A stretch of DNA of 52,823 nt from CAJOLV01 sp045631885 (GTDB lineage: Bacteria > Bacillota_I > Bacilli_A > RFN20 > CAG-826). A program made the translations under genes and the position numbers. Shown here one piece after another: positions 1-8,901 of this stretch; position 1 is the first letter of the stretch, and each line of letters opens with the position of its first letter. The notes beneath the pieces were generated by a model. That model did not search any database. It was not told the DNA's origin and saw only the letters and a program-made list of their open reading frames with translations. Location of the stretch: NCBI GenBank assembly GCA_045631885.1, contig JAZQVN010000007.1, positions 1 to 52,823 on the forward strand. Reading direction: 5' to 3'.

Positions 1-2
1 AA

Positions 3-734
3 AAACTTAAAGTTTTAGATAAAGAATATGAAGAGGCAAAAGAGAAATTAATCTATCAAGAATATGGTGATTATCTCCTTGCCTATATCAATGATAAAGA
101 TGCATTGGAGAAATATATTAATGATCTCAAATTAGAGATTGATTTCACTTTGCCAATTGGTCAAACCGCGAACCTATTTTATAAAAAATATAAAAAGGCG
201 AAGAGAACTTTAGAGGTCAACCGACAAGAATATAACAAAGCGGTTAAAGAGATTGAATATCTTGAAGTAACATATTCACAAGTCGACTATATGAGCGATG
301 AAGACTTATATGAATTAGCCAAAGAAATCATGCCTCATAAGTTTAAAAACACGAACAAAAAAGAAAACAAAGTTAATAAGTATTCCTATGTCTTAATAGA
401 GGACACGAAGATCTATTTTGGCAAAAATATGCAGCAAAACAATGATATTTCTTTTAAAATTGCCAAAAAAGAGCATTATTACTTCCATATCAAAGACTAC
501 CACGGAAGCCATGTTGTCATCGCTAACGAGAACCCAAGTAAAGAGATGATATTGACCGCCGCGGAAATGTGTTTAATCCTCTCAAATAAGACATCAGGAG
601 ATATCCAGTACACCAAAGTCAAATACATCAAAAAAGGACCAGAACTCGGTCTCACCCTTTTAGATAAATATGAATTAATTACTCTTCACGATATCCGTAA
701 AGAAACTTACGAATTATTAAAGAGACATCATTAA
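3..734 (+). CDS. rqcH: RqcH/NFACT-family ribosome quality-control protein, 5'-partial
   Basis: The reading frame is open from base 3 to the TAA at 732-734, so the start lies outside the window and the TTG at 105 is internal. The C-terminal ~110 residues look like the NFACT-R (DUF814) domain: a YSYVLIEDTKIYFGKN segment, a HIKDYHGSHVVI core and a final TKVKYIKKGPE stretch. The preceding part is a charged helical region expected to be the coiled coil. In this family the protein binds stalled 60S-like 50S subunits and directs alanine tailing of nascent chains. It was formerly called fibronectin-binding protein A. It ends directly against trmL on the other strand. Only the last ~240 residues are visible. 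Confidence 0.88.
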   Translation, partial: KLKVLDKEYEEAKEKLIYQEYGDYLLAYINDKDALEKYINDLKLEIDFTLPIGQTANLFYKKYKKAKRTLEVNRQEYNKAVKEIEYLEVTYSQVDYMSDEDLYELAKEIMPHKFKNTNKKENKVNKYSYVLIEDTKIYFGKNMQQNNDISFKIAKKEHYYFHIKDYHGSHVVIANENPSKEMILTAAEMCLILSNKTSGDIQYTKVKYIKKGPELGLTLLDKYELITLHDIRKETYELLKRHH

Positions 735-1256
735 TTATTTCTTTACTTCGTTAATTAAGAAGTCTTCCCCTTTAATCGCTTCACTTGTCGCGAGATTGGG
801 GAATTTTTGTTGTCTTAATATTTCATAAGCGATGATCGCTACGCAGTTAGAAAGATTTAGACTTCTCGCTTCTGGGACCATTGGTAATCTAAGTAGATAA
901 TCTGGATGGGCTCTTAAGATATCGTGAGGTATACCAGTAGATTCTCTTCCAAACATCACATAGATATTTTTGATTTCATCAGAAAAATCTACTGATGAAT
1001 AAACTTTATCCGCATATCTAGTAATGTAATAGATTTCTTGATTTGGATGCTTCTTATTAAAGTCTTCAATGTCTTCGTAATAAGTCATCTTCAAATCATC
1101 GATATAATCCATCCCCACTCTTTTAAGGTCTTTGGAATCAATAGAAAAAGACAATGGTCCAATAATATGAAGACATGCATGGATGGCCACGCATGTTCTC
1201 ATTATGTTTCCAGTGTTTTGAGGTTTTTCCGGTCTAAATAATACGATATGAATCAT
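735..1256 (-). CDS. trmL: tRNA (cytidine(34)-2'-O)-methyltransferase TrmL
   Basis: A 173-residue SPOUT methyltransferase that would methylate the ribose of the wobble base in tRNA-Leu isoacceptors using S-adenosylmethionine. The three SpoU motifs are visible: PQNTGNIMRTC near residue 13, FGRESTGIP near 100 and ARSLNLSNCVAIIAYE near 131. These form the trefoil-knot cofactor site. Length matches the minimal YibK/TrmL type without an extra RNA-binding domain. Its ATG overlaps the ppa stop by one base (TAATG), so the two are translationally coupled. Its stop abuts the rqcH stop on the opposite strand with no spacer. Confidence 0.92.
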   Translation of the reverse strand: MIHIVLFRPEKPQNTGNIMRTCVAIHACLHIIGPLSFSIDSKDLKRVGMDYIDDLKMTYYEDIEDFNKKHPNQEIYYITRYADKVYSSVDFSDEIKNIYVMFGRESTGIPHDILRAHPDYLLRLPMVPEARSLNLSNCVAIIAYEILRQQKFPNLATSEAIKGEDFLINEVKK

Positions 1257-1813
1257 TATTTCGCGTTTCTTTCCGCTTTAATTTTTGGTTCGATGATATT
1301 GTGATATGTTTTAATACATTCACCAATGATACGAAGAGCTTCATCTCTTCCTCTCACTTCATCAACCGCGGTATCTTTACCTTCTAATGTTTTATAAACA
1401 GAGAAGAAGTGTTTAATTTCATCCATGACGTGATCTGGAATATCAGAGATATCTCTATATCCGTTATAAAATGGGTCATTATTTGCTACCGCAATAATCT
1501 TTTCATCATTTAAGCCATTATCTTTCATGATAAGGACACCAATTGGGCTACATTCTACGAATGACATTGGTAAAATATCTTCACTACAAAGAACCAAAAC
1601 ATCTAATGGGTCATAGTCTTCCGCGTAAGTACGTGGGATAAAACCATAGTTTTGTGGATAGTGAGTGGATGTGAATAAAACGCGGTCGAGAATTAAGTGA
1701 CCTGTCTCTTTATCGAGTTCGTATTTATTCTTTGATCCTTTTGATATTTCGATAAGCGCTAAAAACTTTTCTGGAGTAATTCTTCCAGGTTTTACATCGT
1801 GCCAAGCATGCAT
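1256..1813 (-). CDS. ppa: inorganic pyrophosphatase, family I
   Basis: A soluble family I pyrophosphatase hydrolysing PPi to two phosphates. Visible family residues are the ISKGSKNKYELDKETG segment, the GFIPRTY motif and the metal-binding EDYDPLDVLV acidic cluster. A longer frame from a TTG at 1828 is rejected because that TTG-GAG-GCA is the Shine-Dalgarno site itself. The ATG at 1813 (MHAWHD...) is correctly spaced behind GGAGG, giving 185 residues. It is first in a two-gene unit with trmL. Its presence near a PPi-dependent phosphofructokinase means two enzymes here draw on the same PPi pool. Confidence 0.93.
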   Translation of the reverse strand: MHAWHDVKPGRITPEKFLALIEISKGSKNKYELDKETGHLILDRVLFTSTHYPQNYGFIPRTYAEDYDPLDVLVLCSEDILPMSFVECSPIGVLIMKDNGLNDEKIIAVANNDPFYNGYRDISDIPDHVMDEIKHFFSVYKTLEGKDTAVDEVRGRDEALRIIGECIKTYHNIIEPKIKAERNAK

Positions 1814-1889
1814 ATAGATTGCCTCCAATTAGTATTATTTTACCACAAATATGGCCATCCATATACTAAAATATGATAATATTCTAGAT

Positions 1890-2696
1890 ATGAGAAAGGC
1901 ATTTATTACATTATTACTTTCATCGCTTCTCACTATTTGTTCATGCTCAGACGTGAAAAACGATAACGCGATTCATAGCCCAATGTCACTAGAGAAAAAC
2001 GCGATTGAACTAACCGCGAAAAGTGTCGACTACATGATTGAGAACGACTATTCATTCTCGTTATTACTTTATACATCCGCATGTAGTTTTTGTGATAACG
2101 CAAAAGAAAGTATTAACCAATTTGTTAAAGATAATCATTATGCCTTTTATCAAATAGAAATGTACGATTCATCAATCGAATATTTAGTTAGTGAACAAAG
2201 TCAATACTTTAATAAATCATTGTCATATCCTTTACTATATATTTTCAAACAAGGCGAGTTAACCTATCAAGCTGATACAAATACACTTAATAACTCCACG
2301 ACTTTTTCTCGTGTTATTAAGCCTCAATTGATATCAACAAATATATGGACGGCAACCACATTAGACTCACTAATTTCCACGATCGAAAATAACGAAAACT
2401 TTCTCGTTTATACTTATGATTCAGGTAGTGATACCGAGAAAGATATTTATAATTCTCACCTATATCCACTCGCAATCAAATCAAATAAAAACGTTTTAAT
2501 TCTCGATAAAAATATCGCAAATTCCGATTTAATTTCTTATATTTCGTCGAATAATGATCTTTCGTGGTCGTCATTAATTGTCTATGAAAACGGGCAAATA
2601 AAAACCACTTTAGGATATGATTCCGCAAGTGGTAATGAGATAGATAATTTACTTAATTCCTTTTTTAACATTAATTCTGTTAATAGCTCTCGCTAA
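1890..2696 (+). CDS. lipoprotein with thioredoxin-like fold (CSFC motif)
   Basis: A 268-residue predicted lipoprotein. The start is placed at ATG 1890 (MRKAFITLLL), not at the ATG at 1851, because a signal peptide follows directly. A lipobox-like I-C-S-C puts the lipidated cysteine at C19. A thioredoxin-like domain follows, with C65-S-F-C68 and a probable cis-proline at P114 (SYPLLYIF). A second domain of similar length (about 145-260) has no CxxC. I infer an extracytoplasmic thiol-disulfide role, but no family name is certain. No Shine-Dalgarno site is seen; an extended -10 box (TGATAATAT, 1874-1882) lies 7 bases before the ATG. The last 48 bases overlap the 3' end of atpC on the other strand. 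Confidence 0.72.
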   Translation: MRKAFITLLLSSLLTICSCSDVKNDNAIHSPMSLEKNAIELTAKSVDYMIENDYSFSLLLYTSACSFCDNAKESINQFVKDNHYAFYQIEMYDSSIEYLVSEQSQYFNKSLSYPLLYIFKQGELTYQADTNTLNNSTTFSRVIKPQLISTNIWTATTLDSLISTIENNENFLVYTYDSGSDTEKDIYNSHLYPLAIKSNKNVLILDKNIANSDLISYISSNNDLSWSSLIVYENGQIKTTLGYDSASGNEIDNLLNSFFNINSVNSSR

Positions 2697-3056
2697 AGCA
2701 AGTTTACTACGGGTTATTGCAATTGGTTCAAGGTTAGTATTTGATAACCTATTTTCCGCTCTTTCTTTCGCGGCTTCAGCTCTTGATAAATCGATTTCAT
2801 CAGGGCTTTCAATTGTGTTTAATAATAATTCGACTTTATTGTCTTTAACTTTGATAATTCCGCCTGATGTGGCGTAATTATGCTTTTCACCATTCGCTTC
2901 AATGACAATCTCACAAATAGCCACCGTGGAAATCAAAGGGGCGTGATCTGGAAGGATACCTAATGTATATTCTTCAGAAGCCACTTTTAAAGATTCTACC
3001 TGATCAGATAGATAGTGACCATATGGAGTGTAGATGTCTAAAAGGAATGATTTCAT
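2649..3056 (-). CDS. atpC: F1-ATPase epsilon subunit
   Basis: A 135-residue central-stalk subunit with an N-terminal beta-sandwich (LDIYTPYG, ILPDHAPLIS) and a C-terminal helical hairpin (RAEAAKERAENRL). It links gamma to the c ring and can inhibit hydrolysis. It is the last gene of the ATP synthase unit. Its start overlaps the atpD stop by one base. Its 3' end overlaps a convergent lipoprotein gene by 48 bases, and no terminator hairpin separates them. Confidence 0.95.
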   Translation of the reverse strand: MKSFLLDIYTPYGHYLSDQVESLKVASEEYTLGILPDHAPLISTVAICEIVIEANGEKHNYATSGGIIKVKDNKVELLLNTIESPDEIDLSRAEAAKERAENRLSNTNLEPIAITRSKLALARAINRINVKKGIK

Positions 3057-4459
3057 TATTCTAAACTCTCAGCTTTCTTTCTCGCTTCTTCAATCGTGCC
3101 AACATATAAGAAAGCGCTTTCTGGTAAGTCATCAGCTTCGCCGTTTAAGATAGCTTTAAAACTTCTCACTGTATCAGCGACTTTCACATAAATACCATCG
3201 ATGCCGTTGAAGTGAGAGGCAACGTGGAATGGTTGAGATAAGAAGTTTCTAATTCTTCTAGCTCTAGCGACAATCTTCTTATCTTCATCGGATAATTCAT
3301 CCATACCTAAGATAGCGATGATGTCGCTTAATTCTTTATATCTTTCAAGGATTTCAATTACTTTTCTAGCGACTTCGTAATGTTCTTCTCCCACGACTCC
3401 TGGTTCAAGAGCGGTTGAAGATGAATTAAGTGGATCAACTGCAGGGAAAATACCTAATGAGGCAATGCCTCTATCTAAAACTGTCTTTGCATCTAAGTGT
3501 GAGAACGCAGTGGCTGGAGCAGGGTCAGTTAAGTCATCAGCGGGAACATAAATCGCTTGAACTGATGTAATAGAGCCATCTTTTGTGGATGTAATTCTCT
3601 CTTGTAATTGACCCATTTCTGTCGCTAATGTTGGTTGGTAACCAACAGCGGAAGGCATTCTGCCTAATAAGGCAGAAACTTCACTGCCAGCTTGAGTGAA
3701 ACGGAAGATGTTATCAATAAATAACAAAACATCGGTATGTTCTTGGTCACGGAAATATTCCGCCATAGTTAAGCCAGACAAACCAACTCTCATACGAGCT
3801 CCTGGCGGCTCATTCATTTGTCCAAAGACAAGCGCGGTTTTATTAATAACACCAGATTCTTTCATTTCGTAATATAAGTCGTTACCTTCACGGCTTCTTT
3901 CGCCAACACCAGCAAAGACGGAAATACCGCCTTTTTCATTAGCGATGTTATTCATTAATTCCTGAATTAAAACGGTTTTACCAACACCAGCGCCACCGAA
4001 TAAACCGATTTTGCCACCTCTGACATATGGGCAGAGTAAATCGATAACTTTAATACCGGTTTCAAAGATTTCTTTCTTTGTGGATTGGTCTTTAAATTTT
4101 GGAGGATTACGGTGGATAGACATTCTCTTGGCATCTTTTAATGGTTCTAATCCATCAATTGGGTCACCTAAAACATTAAACATTCTACCTAATGTTTCTC
4201 TTCCGACCGGAACAGAGATTGGCGCATCAGTGGAAATAACTTCCATTCCTCTCACCAAACCTTCGGTTGGTCCCATTGAGACCGCTCTAACGACATCATC
4301 ACCGATATGTTGAGCCACTTCAATTGTTAAAGTTTTGTCTTTTTCTAAAGGAATAATTAAAGCGGTCAATAATTCTGGTAAGTGTTGATTAGCGAATTCA
4401 ACGTCGATAATTGGTCCAACAACTTGAACGATTTTTCCTTTCGATACTTTCTTTTCCAT
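3056..4459 (-). CDS. atpD: F1-ATPase catalytic beta subunit
   Basis: A 467-residue catalytic subunit of the F1 head. The P-loop GGAGVGKT, the GERSREGNDLY catalytic segment (with the family's catalytic Glu), the ALLGRMPSAVGYQPTLATEMG stretch and the ATP synthase alpha/beta signature P-A-V-D-P-L-N-S-S-S are all present. Length is typical. GGAGG precedes ATG at 4459. It lies ten bases after atpG and overlaps atpC by one base. Confidence 0.98.
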   Translation of the reverse strand: MEKKVSKGKIVQVVGPIIDVEFANQHLPELLTALIIPLEKDKTLTIEVAQHIGDDVVRAVSMGPTEGLVRGMEVISTDAPISVPVGRETLGRMFNVLGDPIDGLEPLKDAKRMSIHRNPPKFKDQSTKKEIFETGIKVIDLLCPYVRGGKIGLFGGAGVGKTVLIQELMNNIANEKGGISVFAGVGERSREGNDLYYEMKESGVINKTALVFGQMNEPPGARMRVGLSGLTMAEYFRDQEHTDVLLFIDNIFRFTQAGSEVSALLGRMPSAVGYQPTLATEMGQLQERITSTKDGSITSVQAIYVPADDLTDPAPATAFSHLDAKTVLDRGIASLGIFPAVDPLNSSSTALEPGVVGEEHYEVARKVIEILERYKELSDIIAILGMDELSDEDKKIVARARRIRNFLSQPFHVASHFNGIDGIYVKVADTVRSFKAILNGEADDLPESAFLYVGTIEEARKKAESLE

Positions 4460-4468
4460 AATAGCCTC

Positions 4469-5311
4469 CTATAATGCTTCTGCCGCACCAACGATTTCAG
4501 TGATTTCTTGAGTAATCGCGGATTGTCTAGCTTTATTAAATTCAATATTGAGTGCATCGAGTAATTCGTTTGCGTTATCAGTCGCGGATTCCATCGCATT
4601 ACATCTCGCGGCTTGTTCACAAACTTCTGATTCTAGTAATCTAGAATAGACAATTGTTTTTAAATATAACGGGGTAAGAACTTCTAATAATTGTTCTTCA
4701 TTTGGTTCTAAGATTGGAGAGAATTCATTGAATTCTGGCTCGTTATCTTTTCTAATTGGTAAGATCAATTGATCTTTTGGAGTAAAGACCATTGAATTAC
4801 GGTAAGAAGAATAAATTAAGTGGACTTCATTATATTTCTCATCTAAGAACGCTTTGATGAGGTAATCAGTGAGTTTTTTCACTAACCCTTCATCTTTTAT
4901 AGATGAATAAGATGAGAAGTCGAGGATTAACTCGTTATTCCCATTTTCAAAATGGGTCAAACCTTTTTTTCCTAAAACAATTAATTCATCATTCTCACCG
5001 ATGGTCGCATCTGCGAGTTTGAAGATATTCGTGTTATACGCTCCACAAAGACCTAATGTGGAAGAGACGATAACATATAATTTCTTATTTATATCAGCTG
5101 GCTCAACAAAAAACTTATTTCTTGATTTTGTCCATTTTAAAACCTCATCAGTGATGTCATTTATTCTATTAGAATAATCACGATTCGCGAGCATCTTGTT
5201 TTTATAACGGTTAAGTTTAACTGTTGAAACAAGCTTCATCGCACTAGTGACTTTTAATGCACTACTGACTGTTTTAATTCGGCTTTTAATTTTCGTAATT
5301 TGTTGAGACAT
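4469..5311 (-). CDS. atpG: F1-ATPase gamma subunit
   Basis: A 280-residue central shaft subunit. The N-terminal helix (IKSRIKTVSSALKVTSAMKLVST) and C-terminal helix (ARCNAMESATDNANELLDALN, then FNKARQSAITQEITEIVGAAEAL) that form the rotating coiled coil are well conserved. The middle Rossmann-like domain carries the GLCGAYNTN motif. It sits between atpA and atpD in standard order, 8 bases after atpA. Confidence 0.97.
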   Translation of the reverse strand: MSQQITKIKSRIKTVSSALKVTSAMKLVSTVKLNRYKNKMLANRDYSNRINDITDEVLKWTKSRNKFFVEPADINKKLYVIVSSTLGLCGAYNTNIFKLADATIGENDELIVLGKKGLTHFENGNNELILDFSSYSSIKDEGLVKKLTDYLIKAFLDEKYNEVHLIYSSYRNSMVFTPKDQLILPIRKDNEPEFNEFSPILEPNEEQLLEVLTPLYLKTIVYSRLLESEVCEQAARCNAMESATDNANELLDALNIEFNKARQSAITQEITEIVGAAEAL

Positions 5312-5319
5312 GTTATTTA

Positions 5320-6825
5320 CTATTTATTAACTTCAAAATATTCTTCGATATATTTCTTTAACGCTAAAGCGACATCTTTAGAAACTTCTTTTGTCTCATC
5401 GATGCTCTTTAATAACTCAGGATGATTGGTCTTGATATATTTAAATGCATCGTTTAAAACTGGACGAACTTTATTAGTTTCTAAATTATCTAAATATTTC
5501 TCTTTCGCCATAAATAATTCGAAGACTTGGGTAGATAAACTACGAGGTTTATATTGTTCTTGTCTGAGCACTTGAAGTAAAACTTCACCATGCTTCAAAA
5601 TGTTGATTGTGCTGTTATCGAGGTCGCTACCAAATTGAGCGAATGATTTCATTTCATTAAAGCTCGCTAATTCGATTTTTAAACTCTTAGCGACTTGTTT
5701 AGTCGCAGTGTATTGAGCAGCGCCACCGACACGGCTAACGGATAAACCACTATCAATGGCTGGTCTTTGTCCAGCATTGAATAAATCGGTTTGTAAGAAA
5801 ATTTGTCCATCTGTGATGGAGATAACATTTGTTGGAATATATGCGGAAATATCACCAGATTGAGTTTCGATGATTGGTAAAGCAGTAATAGATCCACCAC
5901 CATAAGCTTTATCTAACTTACATGCTCTCTCTAATAAACGGCTATGTAAATAGAAGACATCACCTGGATAAGCTTCTCTACCTGGACTTCTCTTTAATAA
6001 GAGAGATAAAGTACGATATGCAACTGCATGTTTACTTAAATCATCATAGATGATTAAAACATCTTTGCCTTGTTCCATCCATTCTTCCGCCATCGCAACG
6101 CCTGCGTATGGGGCAACATAAAGTAATGGAGCAGGTTCACTTGCGGTCGCTGCGACAACAAGGGTATATTTCATCGCATCAAATTCTTTTAATTTATCAA
6201 CGATTTGGGCCACTGTGGAATTCTTTTGACCAATCGCGACATAAATACATAAAACACCTTTATCTTTTTGGTTGATAATGGAGTCGATAGCAATCGCTGT
6301 TTTACCGGTTTGACGATCGCCAATAATGAGTTCTCTTTGACCTCTTCCAATCGGAGTCATCGCATCAATCGCGGTGATACCAGTTTCTAATGGGGTGTCG
6401 ACGCTTTTACGAGTAATAACGCCAGGAGCAATTCTTTCAATCGGTCTAGTTTTTGTCGTTTTGATTTCGCCTAATCCGTCAATTGGTTGACCTAAAGCAT
6501 TAACTACTCTACCGAGTAAGTTATCGCCAACTGGAACTTCCATAACGGTTTTAGTTCTCTTAACTGTGTCACCTTCTTTAACTAAAGTGTCATCACCTAA
6601 AAGAACGACGCCAACGTTCTCGCTTTCTAAATTCATGACCATGCCATATACATCGTTTGGGAATAAAAGTAATTCACCAAGCATAGCTTGATCTAGACCA
6701 TAAATTAAAGCGATTCCATCACCGACAGAAATAACTGTACCGACATCACTAGAATCCACTTTGTGTTCGTAATGTTTAATTTGCTCTTTGATTAACGCAC
6801 TGATTTCATTTGTTTTAATTTTCAT
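5320..6825 (-). CDS. atpA: F1-ATPase alpha subunit
   Basis: A 501-residue non-catalytic nucleotide-binding subunit. It has the P-loop GDRQTGKT, the YDDLSKHAVAYR segment and the signature P-A-I-D-S-G-L-S-V-S-R-V-G. The arginine of this signature is the arginine finger that completes the beta active site. GGAGG lies upstream of ATG 6825. The start overlaps the end of atpH by 11 bases, which suggests translational coupling. Confidence 0.98.
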   Translation of the reverse strand: MKIKTNEISALIKEQIKHYEHKVDSSDVGTVISVGDGIALIYGLDQAMLGELLLFPNDVYGMVMNLESENVGVVLLGDDTLVKEGDTVKRTKTVMEVPVGDNLLGRVVNALGQPIDGLGEIKTTKTRPIERIAPGVITRKSVDTPLETGITAIDAMTPIGRGQRELIIGDRQTGKTAIAIDSIINQKDKGVLCIYVAIGQKNSTVAQIVDKLKEFDAMKYTLVVAATASEPAPLLYVAPYAGVAMAEEWMEQGKDVLIIYDDLSKHAVAYRTLSLLLKRSPGREAYPGDVFYLHSRLLERACKLDKAYGGGSITALPIIETQSGDISAYIPTNVISITDGQIFLQTDLFNAGQRPAIDSGLSVSRVGGAAQYTATKQVAKSLKIELASFNEMKSFAQFGSDLDNSTINILKHGEVLLQVLRQEQYKPRSLSTQVFELFMAKEKYLDNLETNKVRPVLNDAFKYIKTNHPELLKSIDETKEVSKDVALALKKYIEEYFEVNK

Positions 6826-7366
6826 ACGTTACACCCTCCTTTTTTAAAAGGTCAGTTCTCATATTCTCTAGCTTGTTTTTGATTGAACCATCATAAATCT
6901 TTCCGTGGATAACAACTTTAATACCACCGATAAGGTTATGATCAATTTTGTTAGTGAGTTCAACTTCCACACCTTCAAGCTTGGAGATTTTCTTTTCTAA
7001 TTTTTGTTTTAATTGTTCGTCTAATGGATCAACCGAATAAACTAGTCCTTCATCCACTCCACGAGCATGATTGCAATATGAATTAAAGACATCTAATACT
7101 TCTAATAGATGTAAACTTCTACCGTTCTTAATTAATAATTTAATTAATGAAACGATATCTTTATCGAAAGCACTTAATGTTTTATCAACGATTCCTTCTC
7201 TTTCTTCTGGAGGGAGGAAAGAGTTATTTAATAGCGTGATAAAATCAGGATTCTCTAAGAGAACCTTCTTTAATTCCTTACACTCTTTTTGCAGATTCAA
7301 GATTTCATTTCTATCTTCCGCAATAGAGAATAATGCTAATCCATAACGTGAAGCAATTTCATTCAT
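6815..7366 (-). CDS. atpH: ATP synthase delta subunit (OSCP)
   Basis: A 183-residue peripheral-stalk subunit joining the b subunits to the top of the alpha/beta head. The N-terminal six-helix domain (SRYGLALFSIAEDRN...) and the C-terminal signature (KISKLEGVEVELTNKIDHNLIGGIKV) are clear. It starts five bases after the end of atpF and overlaps atpA. Confidence 0.94.
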   Translation of the reverse strand: MNEIASRYGLALFSIAEDRNEILNLQKECKELKKVLLENPDFITLLNNSFLPPEEREGIVDKTLSAFDKDIVSLIKLLIKNGRSLHLLEVLDVFNSYCNHARGVDEGLVYSVDPLDEQLKQKLEKKISKLEGVEVELTNKIDHNLIGGIKVVIHGKIYDGSIKNKLENMRTDLLKKEGVTYEN

Positions 7367-7371
7367 AAAAA

Positions 7372-7920
7372 CTATAGTCTATCGATAAAATCCTCGGCCA
7401 AACGAGCGTTATCTTTACTGTTAACTTCTCGTTTTAAAATTTCACTAGATGTTAATAACGCGATGTCCACCATTTCTTTATGGATATCATCTAAAGCTTC
7501 TTGTCTACTTCTTTTGATATCTTTTTCAGCATCGGCTTTCATCTTGGCTATTTGTAATCTAGCTTCTTCTAAAGCTTCCTCTTGTCTTCTTTGCGCTTCA
7601 AGATTAGCTTCTTCGAGGATTTGAGAAGCTTGTTTCTTGCTCGCAAGAATTGTTTCTTGTGATTGCGTCAAATTGACGGCAGCGGCAGCTTTATCTTTTT
7701 CTGCGTCGCTTATTTCTTTTTCAATGTAATCTTGTCTCGCCTTAAGCATCTTTTTCACTGGTTTATAGGCGACAAAGACAACGATAACGAGGAGGATAAT
7801 AAACGCCGCGACTTGCATGACAAAACTAACCCAGCTAGGAATGAGATTGTTGCCGATTTTCTCGCCAATTTCATCGCCCCAGGTTTGTATGCCTTCAAGT
7901 ATGAGACCAAAACGAACCAT
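7372..7920 (-). CDS. atpF: ATP synthase b subunit
   Basis: A 182-residue stalk subunit with one N-terminal transmembrane helix (about residues 30-52, SWVSFVMQVAAFIILLVIVV) and a long charged coiled coil (AQRRQEEALEEARLQIAKMK...). About 28 residues precede the membrane helix, somewhat more than in many Bacillus b subunits. The start is supported by AAAGGAGG before the ATG at 7920. Confidence 0.94.
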   Translation of the reverse strand: MVRFGLILEGIQTWGDEIGEKIGNNLIPSWVSFVMQVAAFIILLVIVVFVAYKPVKKMLKARQDYIEKEISDAEKDKAAAAVNLTQSQETILASKKQASQILEEANLEAQRRQEEALEEARLQIAKMKADAEKDIKRSRQEALDDIHKEMVDIALLTSSEILKREVNSKDNARLAEDFIDRL

Positions 7921-7947
7921 ACGATTCCTCCTTTTTGTTTTTCAATA

Positions 7948-8163
7948 CTAACCAACGAATAAGATTAAGATTGAAATTAATAATGCATAAATAGCGGTTG
8001 TTTCTGTTAAAGCACAGCCCAAAATCATTGTGGTACGGATTTTGCTATACGCATCTGGATTACGGGAAATGCCATCAACTGCGTGCGCACAAATAACACC
8101 TTCGAATATCGCGGAAGGCATAACTGCTAAGATAGCGATTGCGACTGCTAAATATTTTTCCAT
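7948..8163 (-). CDS. atpE: ATP synthase c subunit with two carboxylates
   Basis: A 71-residue hairpin of two membrane helices around the polar loop S-R-N-P-D-A. The ion-binding glutamate is E54 in L-T-E-T-T-A-I-Y. Aligned on the loop with Ilyobacter tartaricus, the Na+-ligand positions Q32, E65, S66, T67 and Y70 correspond to E21, E54, T55, T56 and Y59. There is therefore a second carboxylate in helix 1 and hydroxyls after the main Glu. Two-carboxylate c rings are known (Fusobacterium nucleatum, Na+-driven). Helix 1 has alanines at 6, 8 and 10 where many c subunits have a glycine-rich GxGxG packing motif. Na+ coupling is inferred, not shown. Confidence 0.95.
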   Translation of the reverse strand: MEKYLAVAIAILAVMPSAIFEGVICAHAVDGISRNPDAYSKIRTTMILGCALTETTAIYALLISILILFVG

Positions 8164-8187
8164 TTTTCTTCTCCTTTCTTTAGAAAT

Positions 8188-8901
8188 CTATTCTTCATCT
8201 GGGATTTCTTGCCCTGTCAAAATTGTCATTAACGAAATAAAGACAGTGGTTTGAATAAAACCAGAGAACAAATCAAAATAAGCATGTAGGATTGATGTCA
8301 CGATTGGAGCGACAAAGGTTCCGACATGGACATTTTCTCCCATCACTTGGAATAATGTTGGGCCCACCGATCCGAGGAATGCATAGAGTAATGACATTAA
8401 AGTCATACCGGCGACTGCATTACCGAATAAACGGAGAGTGAGGGATAAAACTGGAGCCCACATAGAAATTAAGTTAATTGGTAAAAACACCGGGAAAGGT
8501 TCCACATATCGTTTGAAATATTTCCATTTTGTGAATCTCGCGCTGACGATATGTATGCACATAAAAGCGGTTAAACCTAAAGTTAATGGAACCGCCATAT
8601 AAGTGACTGGTGAAGGTAGACCTGTTAAACCGAAAATGAACGAGATGAAGAGATATACCGCGCAGCACATCACCACTCCACCGAATCCAGGTAAACGACT
8701 ACCCGCTAAATTCTCGACAAAGTTATCAAAGAATTTGACACCGATTTCCGCGATAAGCAAAAGTCCCTTTGGTTTTTTCAAAGGGTCTTGGAAGTGAGCT
8801 TGAATTCCGATGATGATTGCTAAAATAGCAATGATGCCCATCACAATCATCGAAGAAATCACTTCACCGGATATTTCTGTTTTTAAGAAATTATCAAACA
8901 T
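8188..8901 (-). CDS. atpB: ATP synthase a subunit
   Basis: A 237-residue multi-spanning stator subunit with the ion half-channels. The essential arginine lies in S-L-T-L-R-L-F-G-N-A-V-A-G. The C-terminal helix (SILHAYFDLFSGFIQTTVFI) holds the conserved Gln before a TTVF motif. It overlaps the upstream AtpI-like gene by eight bases. The start at 8901 keeps the complete N-terminus expected of this short form. Confidence 0.95.
   Translation of the reverse strand: MFDNFLKTEISGEVISSMIVMGIIAILAIIIGIQAHFQDPLKKPKGLLLIAEIGVKFFDNFVENLAGSRLPGFGGVVMCCAVYLFISFIFGLTGLPSPVTYMAVPLTLGLTAFMCIHIVSARFTKWKYFKRYVEPFPVFLPINLISMWAPVLSLTLRLFGNAVAGMTLMSLLYAFLGSVGPTLFQVMGENVHVGTFVAPIVTSILHAYFDLFSGFIQTTVFISLMTILTGQEIPDEE

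Noticed and set aside
1814..1828. Longer starts for ppa (TTG 1828), tyrS (TTG 32095), coaD (GTG 35972) and DUF4417 (TTG 47995).
   Set aside because: In each case the extra codons are the Shine-Dalgarno sequence, with a correctly spaced ATG just downstream.
4366..4620. Open frames on the other strand or in other frames of the ATP synthase and synthetase genes.
   Set aside because: They are shadows of strongly conserved genes, without ribosome sites or family features.
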